A stretch of DNA of 35,103 nucleotides from Oxalobacteraceae bacterium (GCA_947454305.1 CANGJE010000023.1:1-35103); one strand, 5' to 3'; positions 15,655-23,476 are shown, counted from the first letter of the stretch. Numbers and translations are program-made. Notes: generated by a model from the letters alone, not told the origin.

Positions 15655-16349
15655 AATATTGGTCGCTTGCACTTGCCATGGTTTGTCTTTGCGGCAGTGC
15701 GCGCGCTGATTTTCAGGCGGCTATGCGCGCGATTGAGCGCGGACACTATGCCACTGCCGAACGCGCCTTGCGTAAACCCGCAGCGCAGGGCGATGCCCGC
15801 GCCCAGAATAATTTGGGTTTTCTGTATGAGCATGGTCTGGGCGTGGCACAAAATTATGTTGAAGCACGTAACTGGTACAGCAAGGCCGCCGTTGGTGGTT
15901 CGCCCGAGGCTAAATTCAATTTGGCCACCTTGTACCACTACGGTCGTGGCATTTCGCAAAACGCTGAATTAGCCGCTCCATTATTTGCGTCGGCCGCCCA
16001 GGCTGGCTATGTCGATGCCGAGTACATGCTGGGTGAATATTATCGGAGCGGAATGGGCGGTTTAAAAAAGGATGGCGCTGTAGCCTTGGCGTGGTTTCTT
16101 CGCGCCTCGCGCAAAGGGCATTCTGGCGCCCAGTTGATGGCATCGTCGATTTATCTGAGCGGTGAGGGCTGGCGAAGTGAGCCACGCAAGGCTTTAATCT
16201 GGGGTGAGCTTGCCCGTGGCAACGGCGAAACTCAGGCCAACGCTATTGTTAGTCGGGCCGGCAAAGGCATGAGCCCCGAGCAGCTGCAAGAAGCCATGCA
16301 TGAAGCAGCTGTTTGCCTACAAACCGAGTATCGGGACTGTCCCGAGTAG
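15651..16349 (+). CDS. Secreted Sel1-repeat protein
   Basis: The 232-residue protein starts with a Sec signal peptide (MKYWSLALAMVCLCGSARA, cleavage likely before DFQ), so it is predicted to be periplasmic. It then carries about four Sel1-like repeats of roughly 36 residues, with the typical 'A..NLG.LYE.G.GV..N...A..WY.KAA' pattern (AQNNLGFLYEHGLGVAQNYV; AKFNLATLYHYGRGI; AEYMLGEYYRSGMGG). Such repeats form alpha-solenoids used in protein contacts. It is the last gene of the coupled operon. A short perfect hairpin (TCGGGA-CTG-TCCCGA, 16331-16345) overlaps the end of the gene but lacks a T run. The partner protein is unknown. Confidence 0.9.
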   Translation: MKYWSLALAMVCLCGSARADFQAAMRAIERGHYATAERALRKPAAQGDARAQNNLGFLYEHGLGVAQNYVEARNWYSKAAVGGSPEAKFNLATLYHYGRGISQNAELAAPLFASAAQAGYVDAEYMLGEYYRSGMGGLKKDGAVALAWFLRASRKGHSGAQLMASSIYLSGEGWRSEPRKALIWGELARGNGETQANAIVSRAGKGMSPEQLQEAMHEAAVCLQTEYRDCPE

Positions 16350-16358
16350 CTCAAAAGG

Positions 16359-16372
16359 GGCAAAAAACTGCC
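16359..16372. promoter_or_regulatory. GGCAA-N4-CTGCC site, distal, upstream of the sigma-54 activator
   Basis: GGCAAAAAACTGCC matches the motif found at 10163 and 16421. Its centre is 62 bp from the second site (about six helical turns) and about 143 bp before the predicted start. Confidence 0.55.
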
Positions 16373-16420
16373 TGTCGGCTTTTCGTCTGCCGCTTTAGCG
16401 GTTGACGTTTTCCTCCCCCC

Positions 16421-16434
16421 GGCAAACTGCTGCC
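16421..16434. promoter_or_regulatory. GGCAA-N4-CTGCC site, proximal, upstream of the sigma-54 activator
   Basis: GGCAAACTGCTGCC lies in the perfect inverted repeat CGGCA-N6-TGCCG. It is about 80 bp before the predicted sigma-54 start. With the site at 16359 it would allow autoregulation of the activator. Confidence 0.58.
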
Positions 16435-16482
16435 GACTCGACATGCCGCCTCAAAACCCGCATGTTTCCTCACTAAAACATC

Positions 16483-16498
16483 TGGCACGAGGATTGCT
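16483..16498 (+). promoter_or_regulatory. Sigma-54 promoter of the activator-fliE operon
   Basis: TGGCAC-N5-TTGCT, with GG and GC separated by 10 bases, fits the RpoN consensus. The expected start is near 16509. This rules against the GTG at 16515 as the translation start and favours the one at 16536. Confidence 0.9.
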
Positions 16499-16535
16499 AT
16501 AAAGAAAGCAAATAGTGTTTTCTAAGGCAATCAAC

Positions 16536-17939
16536 GTGACGACTCTTACTCAAACTTCGCATCCAGCACTTTGGCTCGATCCTAAATCCTCCGTGGGTTC
16601 GGTCGAGCGTGAACAACTGCTTGAAGCCGGCCTACAACTCTTGCCAGTGGCAACGCTGCAAGACTTGAAACTGGGTCTGGCTCGCGCGCGATTAGTTGTC
16701 ATACGCCTGATGGGTGACACTGGCTTGTTGGAAGAAGTGCGCAAGCTCACACAAGCTTTTGGTCATGCGATTCCGGTTCTTTGCCGTGTCGAACGTAATC
16801 AGTTCGAGTTAGGCATTGAAGCCATGCGTCGTGGTGCTTATCACGTGCTGTCAGCCGATGATTGGTCGGTGGATGCTTGGCGCTCGGCGCTGGCACTGGC
16901 ACCAACGCGGAATGAAGTCCCTAAGAATAGTCCACAGACGTTTGTTTTCGTTGATCCAGTGAGTCAGCATTTGCTCGAGTTAGCGCGACGTGTAGCTCAG
17001 ACACAAGTGTCAGCGTTGATCGTTGGTCCAACCGGTGCAGGTAAAGATGTGCTGGCACGTGTATTACATGATGCATCGCCGCGTCGTAATGGTCCTTTCG
17101 TTGCGATGAATTGCGCGGCCTTGCCAGAAAATCTGATTGAAGACATGTTGTTTGGTCACGAGAAGGGCGCTTTCACAGGCGCCTTAAAAGAGCATCGTGG
17201 TTTGTTTGAACAAGCGCAAGGTGGCACCATCTTCTTAGATGAAATCGCTGAGATGCCGTATCACTTACAAACAAAACTGCTACGCGTTCTTCAGGAACGC
17301 AAGATCACACGCTTAGGTGGTAACGCACCGGTTGAACTTGATGTGCGACTGGTAGCCGCAACCAACAAGGATTTACGCGAAGCGATCTCCAATCGTGAAT
17401 TCCGCGAAGATTTGTATTTCCGTATTAGTGCATTCAAATTATCGGTGATGCCATTACGTGATCGTCCCGGCGATATTTTGCCTTTAGTCTCCCAATTTTT
17501 ATCGAACTATGGTCCAGCTGATCGGCAGGTGAGGTTATCTCCACGCGCCGCTGAAATGATGGAGCAATACAGCTGGCCCGGCAATGTTCGTGAATTACAA
17601 AACGTAGTTCAACGTGCGCTGGTGTTATCGAACAGCGACATGATTGATGAAGCTGATCTCATGTTTGATGAGTGGGAATCGCACGCAGCTGAACCCAATA
17701 AAACGCTTGAATTGTTATCTGCTCCTGCAACAGCAGAAACGACATCAGCAACGGCGATTGAAGATGGCGCATTGTCTACAGCGGTCAAGAGTAGCGAATA
17801 CCAAGCCATCATGGCTGCGATTCGTTCTAGCAGTAATCGTTCAGAGGCTGCCAAAAAACTAGGTATCAGTCCACGTTCATTGCGTTACAAGATGGCGCAG
17901 TTTCGTGACCGTGGTTTGCCCTTGTTGGCAGCAGCGTAA
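16536..17939 (+). CDS. Sigma-54-dependent flagellar transcription activator (FleQ/FlrC/FleR type)
   Basis: This bacterial enhancer-binding protein opens sigma-54 promoters. The GTG at 16536 gives 467 residues and has AAGG 9 bases upstream; the GTG at 16515 would lie about 6 bases from the predicted mRNA start with no ribosome site. Residues about 5-120 resemble a receiver domain, but the strand that normally ends in the phosphorylated Asp reads LVVIRLMGD, with Arg in its place. The AAA+ domain follows: Walker A GPTGAGKD (about 164), GAFTGA (about 211, contacts sigma-54), Walker B GGTIFLDE (about 229). A Fis-type HTH ends the protein (NRSEAAKKLGISPRSLRYKM). It lies 17 bp before fliE. No FleS-like kinase gene is adjacent, which fits a phosphorylation-independent regulator. 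It probably controls the sigma-54 promoters here. Confidence 0.92.
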   Translation: MTTLTQTSHPALWLDPKSSVGSVEREQLLEAGLQLLPVATLQDLKLGLARARLVVIRLMGDTGLLEEVRKLTQAFGHAIPVLCRVERNQFELGIEAMRRGAYHVLSADDWSVDAWRSALALAPTRNEVPKNSPQTFVFVDPVSQHLLELARRVAQTQVSALIVGPTGAGKDVLARVLHDASPRRNGPFVAMNCAALPENLIEDMLFGHEKGAFTGALKEHRGLFEQAQGGTIFLDEIAEMPYHLQTKLLRVLQERKITRLGGNAPVELDVRLVAATNKDLREAISNREFREDLYFRISAFKLSVMPLRDRPGDILPLVSQFLSNYGPADRQVRLSPRAAEMMEQYSWPGNVRELQNVVQRALVLSNSDMIDEADLMFDEWESHAAEPNKTLELLSAPATAETTSATAIEDGALSTAVKSSEYQAIMAAIRSSSNRSEAAKKLGISPRSLRYKMAQFRDRGLPLLAAA

Positions 17940-17956
17940 GCCGGAGCTACTGACAC

Positions 17957-18304
17957 ATGATTAACAAAATTAACAGCCAAGCCAATATCGATTCGATGTT
18001 GGCAGCCATGCGCCAGTATCAAGTCGACGCAGCGGGAAAAAATACGCAGCCGGTGTTAGCGCCACCCACGGCAGAGATAGGTAAGCCGACGTTTGGCGAT
18101 GCAATCAAAACGGCGGTAGTGCAAACCAACGAAGTTCAGCAATATGCAGGCAGCCTGCGTGAAGCGTATGACCGTGGTGAAGATGTACCGCTGACTGATG
18201 TTGTGTTAGCGATGCAGAAATCATCACTAGCTTTTGAAGCGACGCTGCAGATACGAAACAAAGTGCTCAAGGCCTACGAAGACATATTGAACATGCCGGT
18301 ATAA
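17957..18304 (+). CDS. fliE: Flagellar hook-basal body protein FliE
   Basis: FliE connects the MS ring to the proximal rod and is exported early. The 115-residue product is of family length, with the conserved C-terminal two thirds (FGDAIKTAVVQTNEVQQYA; VPLTDVVLAMQKSSLAFEA; IRNKVLKAYEDILNMPV). It starts 17 bp after the activator gene with GGAG upstream, so the two appear to share a transcript. A 70-bp gap without recognisable signals separates it from fliF. Confidence 0.96.
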   Translation: MINKINSQANIDSMLAAMRQYQVDAAGKNTQPVLAPPTAEIGKPTFGDAIKTAVVQTNEVQQYAGSLREAYDRGEDVPLTDVVLAMQKSSLAFEATLQIRNKVLKAYEDILNMPV

Positions 18305-18374
18305 GCCAGCGTGTGATGGAAGTAGTAAACCGTTTATTTTGAAATAGAACAGCCAACCTCTTAGAGAGTAGAAC

Positions 18375-20468
18375 ATGGCCGAAGCGACAATGAATGGGGG
18401 ATTGCCCCCACAACTGCCTACAGGACAGGCCGCCGGTGCGGGTGATTCCGCTGCAGGCGCATTACCTTTAACGGGTATGCCTAATCCTGGACAGCTGCCT
18501 GGTGCACTGAGTGGCGTATCGGGTGGCATGAATCAGTTTAAGCGTTGGGCAGATAACCTGTTCAAACAGCCGGCTGTTCGTCGCGCGTTACCTGCTATCG
18601 CGATTTTGATCATCTTATTGATCGCAGCGATGAGCTTTCAGTTTTCGCAGACAACGCCTTATCGTTCCATCATGCCGGGCATGACCGAGACAGATAAGCA
18701 AGCTGCATTAGAAGCATTGAAAGCCGCTGATTTCAAACCAAAGATTGATACGAGTAGTGGACAGATTACGGTTCCGGAAGGTCGTTATCACGAAGCGCGC
18801 ATTTTCTTAGCGGGTCAAGGCATTCCTAAAGAAGCGCAGCCTATCGGCATGGATTCATTAAAAGATAAATCCTCCATGACTACTAGTCAGTTCATGGAGC
18901 AAGTTCAATACAACTCAGCCATTGAGCAAGAGCTGGCACGCAGCATCATGCAGATTTCAACCATTAAATCTGCACGCGTGCATTTGGCCTTACCTAAACA
19001 AAGCGTGTTCGTGCGCGAACGTGCAACGCCCAAAGCTTCCGTCGTTGTAACGCCGCACTCCGGTCGTGGTGTCACCACATCGCAGGTGAAAGCGATTGTT
19101 CATCTCATTTCGTCTAGCGTTCCTTATCTCTCACCACAAAATGTATCGGTGGTGGATGATCAGGGTAATTTGATGACCGAAGAAAATCCGGTTGATGCGG
19201 CTATGGGTTTAACCGTCGCACAAATGTCGCACAAGCAGCGTACTGAAGAATCATATCGTCAACGTGTTACTGAATTGCTCGCACCAGTGGTTGGTGAGGC
19301 TTCGGTAAAAGCAGAAGTTAACTTGACATTGGATTACACCACTGTTGAAACCACGACCGAAGATTTTGATAATAAAGACAAGGGCGTCAAGCCACGTTCA
19401 GAAGCCTTAACGACTGAGCGTAAATACAAGATTGATCCTGAAGGTATTCCAGGTGCGATGACTAACTCGCCACCACCGGATGCCGATTTGACTACGGATA
19501 CGAATTCAAATGAACGTAAGCCTGTCAATAACGAAGTTGTGACGACACGCGCTACACGTAACTTTGAAATGGATCGTTCGGTTCGTCATGTGAAAAATTC
19601 ACAAGGTGCGATTGAGCGTGTAACGGTTGCTGTAGTGGTGGCTGAACGCGCAGCACCGCAGCCAGCGGATGGCAAAGGATTTGGTCCTGGTGTGCCAACG
19701 ACGATTCCGTATTCGAAGGAAGAGTTAGATCGTATGCTGCAATTAGTGCGTAGTGCGGTGGGATATAACGAAGCGCGTGGTGACGTGGTTACAGTAGCAC
19801 CAGCACGTTTTGAAACACTGGCACCTGAACCACCGAAGGCTTGGTATGCCGATACGGATCTGCAGAACTTCATTAAAATTGGTGTGGCTGCACTTGTGAT
19901 GATCGTATTCCTGCTGGCAGTCGTACGTCCGATGGTGAAAGGCCCGACGATTAATCAAATTATCGGACCCACTGGTCCCTCTGCGGAAGATCTCAAGCGC
20001 GCTCAAGATGCCAAAATGCTGGAGATCGCGAAAGCGGTTGAGGATGCTAAGGCTGCAGAGACGGCTCGTATGGAAGAGCAATTCAGATTGGCAGAAGAAG
20101 CGCGCTTAGCAGAAGAAGCACGATTGGCAGAATTGGCTCGGCTGGCGGAAGAAGCACGCTTGGCAGAGGAAGCACGTTTGGCAGAATTGGCTCGCTTGGC
20201 AGCCGAAGCGGCGGCCGAAGAAGAACGCTTGGCAGCCGAAGCTGAAGCCGAGGCTGCGGCAGCGGCGGAGATCGAGATGGAAGAGGGCGAATCGTTGGAA
20301 GAGTTGAAAGCTCGTATGGAATCAATGAAACCGAAGAAGCCAACTTTCACAGCTGATATGCTTGACACAGCAAACACGTACGATGACAAAGTTGCATTGA
20401 TTCGTATGCTAGTGGCGCAGGAATCAGGTCGCGTTGCTTTGGTACTGAAAAACTTGGTCAAAAACTAA
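18375..20468 (+). CDS. fliF: Flagellar MS-ring protein FliF with long coiled-coil insert
   Basis: FliF forms the MS ring in the inner membrane, the base of the motor and export gate. The product has 697 residues, against about 550 in enterobacteria. Features in order: a Gly/Pro-rich N-terminal stretch (1-50), TM1 (about 71-88), ring-building motifs (GQGIPKEAQPIGMDSL; EQELARSIMQISTIKSARVH; VSVVDDQGNLMT), TM2 (about 499-519), then an extended cytoplasmic region. That region holds seven copies of RLAEEA-type hexads (571-612), an Ala/Glu stretch, and the FliG-binding tail (ML....YDDK.ALIRML...SGRVALVLKNL at the end). The hexad insert lengthens the arm between membrane and FliG. The next gene encodes a paralogue of this tail. 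Confidence 0.96.
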   Translation: MAEATMNGGLPPQLPTGQAAGAGDSAAGALPLTGMPNPGQLPGALSGVSGGMNQFKRWADNLFKQPAVRRALPAIAILIILLIAAMSFQFSQTTPYRSIMPGMTETDKQAALEALKAADFKPKIDTSSGQITVPEGRYHEARIFLAGQGIPKEAQPIGMDSLKDKSSMTTSQFMEQVQYNSAIEQELARSIMQISTIKSARVHLALPKQSVFVRERATPKASVVVTPHSGRGVTTSQVKAIVHLISSSVPYLSPQNVSVVDDQGNLMTEENPVDAAMGLTVAQMSHKQRTEESYRQRVTELLAPVVGEASVKAEVNLTLDYTTVETTTEDFDNKDKGVKPRSEALTTERKYKIDPEGIPGAMTNSPPPDADLTTDTNSNERKPVNNEVVTTRATRNFEMDRSVRHVKNSQGAIERVTVAVVVAERAAPQPADGKGFGPGVPTTIPYSKEELDRMLQLVRSAVGYNEARGDVVTVAPARFETLAPEPPKAWYADTDLQNFIKIGVAALVMIVFLLAVVRPMVKGPTINQIIGPTGPSAEDLKRAQDAKMLEIAKAVEDAKAAETARMEEQFRLAEEARLAEEARLAELARLAEEARLAEEARLAELARLAAEAAAEEERLAAEAEAEAAAAAEIEMEEGESLEELKARMESMKPKKPTFTADMLDTANTYDDKVALIRMLVAQESGRVALVLKNLVKN
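20085..20210 (+). repeat. 7 x 18-bp hexad repeat in fliF (RLAEEA)
   Basis: There are seven in-frame 18-bp units. The residue pattern is EEA, EEA, ELA, EEA, EEA, ELA, AEA after each RLA, which also shows a higher-order 54-bp period. The Arg/Leu/Ala/Glu spacing predicts a straight charged helix or coiled coil. Open frames on the opposite strand here are artefacts of the repeat. Confidence 0.92.
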
Positions 20469-20503
20469 GCGATTGACCAACTAGACAACTAACGGGGAAT
20501 CAC

Positions 20504-20740
20504 ATGGCAGAACCTAAGAAAGCAGCGGAGCCCAAAGCCGCTGAAGCAGCAACTCCGGTAGCAGCAGAGGCTGATCCGATGGACGAGATGAAGAAGTTTA
20601 AGCCGAAGAAAAAAGTGGCTGTGCCAGAAGAAATGCTGAATGACGCCAAAAGCTATGATGACAAACTAGTTTTGGTAAAGATGCTGACTGAAAAAGAGCG
20701 CAACCGTATGGTTTTGATTATTAAGAATCTTCTCAAGTAA
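20504..20740 (+). CDS. Stand-alone FliF C-terminal-tail paralogue (78 aa) between fliF and fliG
   Basis: The protein has a disordered, charged Lys/Ala/Glu N-terminal 40 residues, then a segment matching the FliG-binding tail of the adjacent FliF. From ML (residues 44-45 here, about 662-663 in FliF) the two align without gaps over 35 residues with 17 identities, including YDDK, ML, and KNL.K. A KPKK motif precedes both. There is no membrane segment or ring domain. GGGGAA lies upstream of the ATG. It sits 35 bp after fliF and 77 bp before fliG. In known motors this FliF segment binds the FliG N-terminal domain, so a soluble copy could bind FliG too. It may act as a competitor, an assembly factor or an extra C-ring anchor; that is inference. 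I know of no described gene of this kind. Confidence 0.82.
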   Translation: MAEPKKAAEPKAAEAATPVAAEADPMDEMKKFKPKKKVAVPEEMLNDAKSYDDKLVLVKMLTEKERNRMVLIIKNLLK

Positions 20741-20755
20741 ACAAATAGAGAAAGT

Positions 20756-20777
20756 ATTAGCTTATAAAACAGCTAAT
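20756..20777 (+). repeat. Intercistronic hairpin before fliG
   Basis: ATTAGCT-N8-AGCTAAT is a perfect 7-bp stem with an 8-base loop and no T run, between the 78-codon gene and fliG. It may mark mRNA processing or tune the relative expression of the two; it is not a standard terminator. Confidence 0.45.
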
Positions 20778-20817
20778 CACGTACACAACGCAGCATTGCA
20801 TGGTTTAGAGGTGGCAC

Positions 20818-21861
20818 ATGGCAACTACAGCAGTTATACCGATGTCGGATGAGCTCAAAAAAGAGCTGGCCGAGATTACCAACGTCCAGCGCGCAGCCGT
20901 ATTGATGCTGCTACTGGGTGAAGATCTTGCTTCCAACATTATCAGTTATCTGGATCCGAAAGAGGTTCAGGAACTGGGTGCGGCTATGGTCTCTGTAGCA
21001 GACATGTCGCAAGAGGCTGTGAATGCCGTGTTGGATCAATTCGTCGACCTGCTGAAACGTCAGACTAGTTTGTCGCTAGGGACCACAGAGTATGTTGAAA
21101 CCGTGTTGAAACGAGCACTGGGACCCGACAAGGCCTCATCCGTTTTATCTCGCATCATGCCTAATCGTGCTAGCCGTGGTTTAGAAATTTTGCAGTGGAT
21201 GGATGCACGTGCGATTGCAGAAATGATTAAAACTGAACATCCGCAAGTCACGGCGATTATCTTGTCCGTACTTGAAGCTGAGGTGGCAGCGGACGTGTTG
21301 GCGTATTTGCCCAACGATACTCGCCCTGAAGTTATTCAGCGTGTTGCTAGCCTTGATACGATTCAGCCATCTGCGATGGAAGAGCTGGAATCGATCATGA
21401 AGAAACAGTTCTCGAATAATGCATCATCATCGTCATCGAGTTTCGGCGGTGTGAAAGCGGCTGCGAAGATTATGAACTTCACGAAAGTGGAGTTGGAAGG
21501 TCCGATTCTGCAAGGTGTGGGTCAGATTGATGAAGAACTCGCCCTACGAATTCAAGACAATATGTTCAGCTTCGAGAACTTGGCAGCGGTCGACAACCGC
21601 GGTATCCAGGCGCTCATGCGTGCCGTTGAGCCTGACATGTTGATGACAGCGCTGAAGGGTGCTGCGGATGTTGTTAAAGATAAGTTCCTCGACAATATGT
21701 CTAGCCGCGCGCGCGGTATGTTCGTGGATGATATGGAAGCCAAAGGTCCTTTGCGTATGACCGAAGTGGAAGATGCGCAGAAGAAGGTGATGCGTGCTGC
21801 ACGTAAATTGTCCGAGAAGGGCGAATTGATCTTGTCAGCTGGCGGAGCTGATTTTGTCTGA
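20818..21861 (+). CDS. fliG: Flagellar motor switch protein FliG
   Basis: FliG is the C-ring protein that joins FliF to FliM and receives torque from the stator. The product has 347 residues, slightly above the usual 330, with about 15 extra at the N-terminus. The N-terminal FliF-binding domain (LTNVQRAAVLMLLLGE-like) comes first, then the middle domain with the conserved EHPQ motif (about 140-143), then the C-terminal torque domain. Its charged helix keeps Arg near 295, Asp-Asp near 304-305 and Arg near 314 (SSRAR; VDDME; GPLRM), the positions important for rotation. A Ser-rich linker (SSSSSS, about 204) joins the domains. AGAGGTGG lies just before the ATG. Its stop overlaps the fliH start. 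Confidence 0.97.
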   Translation: MATTAVIPMSDELKKELAEITNVQRAAVLMLLLGEDLASNIISYLDPKEVQELGAAMVSVADMSQEAVNAVLDQFVDLLKRQTSLSLGTTEYVETVLKRALGPDKASSVLSRIMPNRASRGLEILQWMDARAIAEMIKTEHPQVTAIILSVLEAEVAADVLAYLPNDTRPEVIQRVASLDTIQPSAMEELESIMKKQFSNNASSSSSSFGGVKAAAKIMNFTKVELEGPILQGVGQIDEELALRIQDNMFSFENLAAVDNRGIQALMRAVEPDMLMTALKGAADVVKDKFLDNMSSRARGMFVDDMEAKGPLRMTEVEDAQKKVMRAARKLSEKGELILSAGGADFV

Positions 21862-23476
21862 TCCACGACATGCGCCAAGGCGCCATGAATGGATGCCGAA
21901 CCGGATGTTCGATCCGGCGACGAATCCATTCGCGATTCAAAATTTGCTGAAAAAAGAAAAAAAAGAAGACACACCATTTTTACTCAAACGGGACGAGCGT
22001 CCCGTTTTCGATTATTCCGACGATGGACTGTTGAATGAATCGAAGATTCAACCTGAGTCAGATTTTAAATTTGATGAGCTGCTCGACCAGCCAATCATGT
22101 CATCACCAGGATTTCAATCCGAGGTAGATGAACAATTTCCACCGGACCCTGTTTTAGAGACTTACTCAGCTGAAGTTGACGACACGCCGGCCATCAGTGC
22201 GGAGTCGATAGAAGACGTCGTTGAAGAAAATATTCTTGACTCGGCATCAGATAGTTCGCAAACAGCATTGTCTGAAATTCAGGCAGACTCGACGAATGAT
22301 CAAATTACAGAAGCTAGTTTAGAGGTCACTGAAAATTTAGCTACTGCGCCGGATACAGATTCAACTGACGTTACAGAAATGGCGGATGCCAATGCTGAGG
22401 CCCAAGCTCACGACACGTCGGCTGATCAGGATGCGCCAGCGCAGGAATCTGCGATTGTTGCGTCTGCCGACGATGGCGCTGATATGAAGGATAGTCAGGA
22501 TAGTCAGGATAGTCAGTCAGGTGTTGAGTTAGCAGATGCGACTAGCAATGAGCATCATGAGCAGATCGAAGCGGAGCAGTCAGCCGAACAGTCTTTGACC
22601 GCAGCAGAATCATCCGACGAAGTAAGTTCAACAGAAGTTGAATTAAACGCGGGCGTATCCCAGCCTGAGCCTGAAGCGTCACCGACTCTTAATAATGAGG
22701 CAGTAAATCAGCTGATAGAAACCGCTCGCGAAGAAGCGCGTATCGAAGCGCATGCAGCCGGATTTCAAGAAGGCTTGGAAGCAGGTCTGGAGCAAGCTAA
22801 AGCGGAGATGCAGGCATCAGTCGATGAGAAGCTGGCCGTCATCGATCAAATGATTAAAGGCTTGCATCAATTAGAGCGTGATCCGAATACCTTGTTTGAG
22901 CCAATGAAAAAATTGGCAATGCACTTAGCGGAACAATTAGTACGTGGTGAGTTAACTCAATCCGCGCAAGTGATAGCGCGCTTGGTGGATAATTGTTTGC
23001 GTGAGTTAGCGGCCAGCGGCGAAAAAGCCGTGATCGTTCATCTCAATCCAGAAGATCTAGAACAATACAAACCGCTGGTTGCTCAGTTTGGTGACAGTAT
23101 GGTGTTGCGTCCCGATGCCTTGCTCTCACGTGGCAGTGTGCGTGCGTCGCTAGACGGTAGTGTGGTTGAAGATTTAATAGATCGGCGTGTTAAAGGTTTA
23201 AGCAAATCACTAGCGCAACCAGTTGCGTCAAGTTGGCGTCCTGCGTTAGCGACACCTAGCGCTAAGCCCAAAGAAAATTTTGCTCCAAAACCTGTGGCGC
23301 CAGCCAATCCAACGCCGACAATCGAGGTTCAAGGTAGTGAGCACGACAATGAACACGATAATGAGCACGATGCACATGATGAATCTGATCACGATGACGA
23401 TGTGATGGTCGATGAATTGTCCGACGGCCACATCGACGATACCCAAGCCGACCGCAACGACGAAACGCATTCATGA
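21854..23476 (+). CDS. fliH: Flagellar export ATPase regulator FliH with long acidic extension
   Basis: FliH holds and inhibits the export ATPase FliI and links it to the C-ring. The product has 540 residues, against about 230 in E. coli. The conserved part lies at about 283-460 (EEARIEAHAAGFQEGLEAGL with GxxxG-type spacing; LAMHLAEQLVRGEL; VIVHLNPEDLE; SVRASLDGSVVEDLID). Before it is a roughly 270-residue Asp/Glu/Ser/Ala-rich, probably disordered region with a DSQ triplet repeat. After it is a His/Asp-rich tail. The TTG at 21854 overlaps fliG by 8 bp and has GGAG 6 bases upstream; an ATG at 21893 is the alternative start. It overlaps fliI by 4 bp. Confidence 0.9.
   Translation: MSDPRHAPRRHEWMPNRMFDPATNPFAIQNLLKKEKKEDTPFLLKRDERPVFDYSDDGLLNESKIQPESDFKFDELLDQPIMSSPGFQSEVDEQFPPDPVLETYSAEVDDTPAISAESIEDVVEENILDSASDSSQTALSEIQADSTNDQITEASLEVTENLATAPDTDSTDVTEMADANAEAQAHDTSADQDAPAQESAIVASADDGADMKDSQDSQDSQSGVELADATSNEHHEQIEAEQSAEQSLTAAESSDEVSSTEVELNAGVSQPEPEASPTLNNEAVNQLIETAREEARIEAHAAGFQEGLEAGLEQAKAEMQASVDEKLAVIDQMIKGLHQLERDPNTLFEPMKKLAMHLAEQLVRGELTQSAQVIARLVDNCLRELAASGEKAVIVHLNPEDLEQYKPLVAQFGDSMVLRPDALLSRGSVRASLDGSVVEDLIDRRVKGLSKSLAQPVASSWRPALATPSAKPKENFAPKPVAPANPTPTIEVQGSEHDNEHDNEHDAHDESDHDDDVMVDELSDGHIDDTQADRNDETHS
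22490..22516 (+). repeat. Three perfect 9-bp repeats in fliH (GATAGTCAG)
   Basis: Three identical consecutive units encode a DSQ triplet repeat in the acidic region of FliH. Perfect identity implies recent slippage, so copy number may vary between strains. Confidence 0.9.
23339..23400 (+). repeat. His/Asp-rich repeat at the FliH C-terminus
   Basis: Diverged 12-bp units encode EHDN, EHDN, EHDA, HDES, followed by DHDDD. The result is a His/Asp-rich tail of about 25 residues, which could bind divalent metal ions. It lies outside the conserved FliH domain. Confidence 0.75.

Noticed and set aside
16515..16535. Upstream GTG (16515) as start of the sigma-54 activator
   Set aside because: It would lie only about 6 bases after the predicted transcript start and has no ribosome site; the GTG at 16536 has AAGG at a suitable distance.
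20003..20461. Long - strand frames opposite the end of fliF
   Set aside because: They are Ser/Ala- or Leu/Pro-rich mirror images of the RLAEEA repeat and overlap a certain gene.
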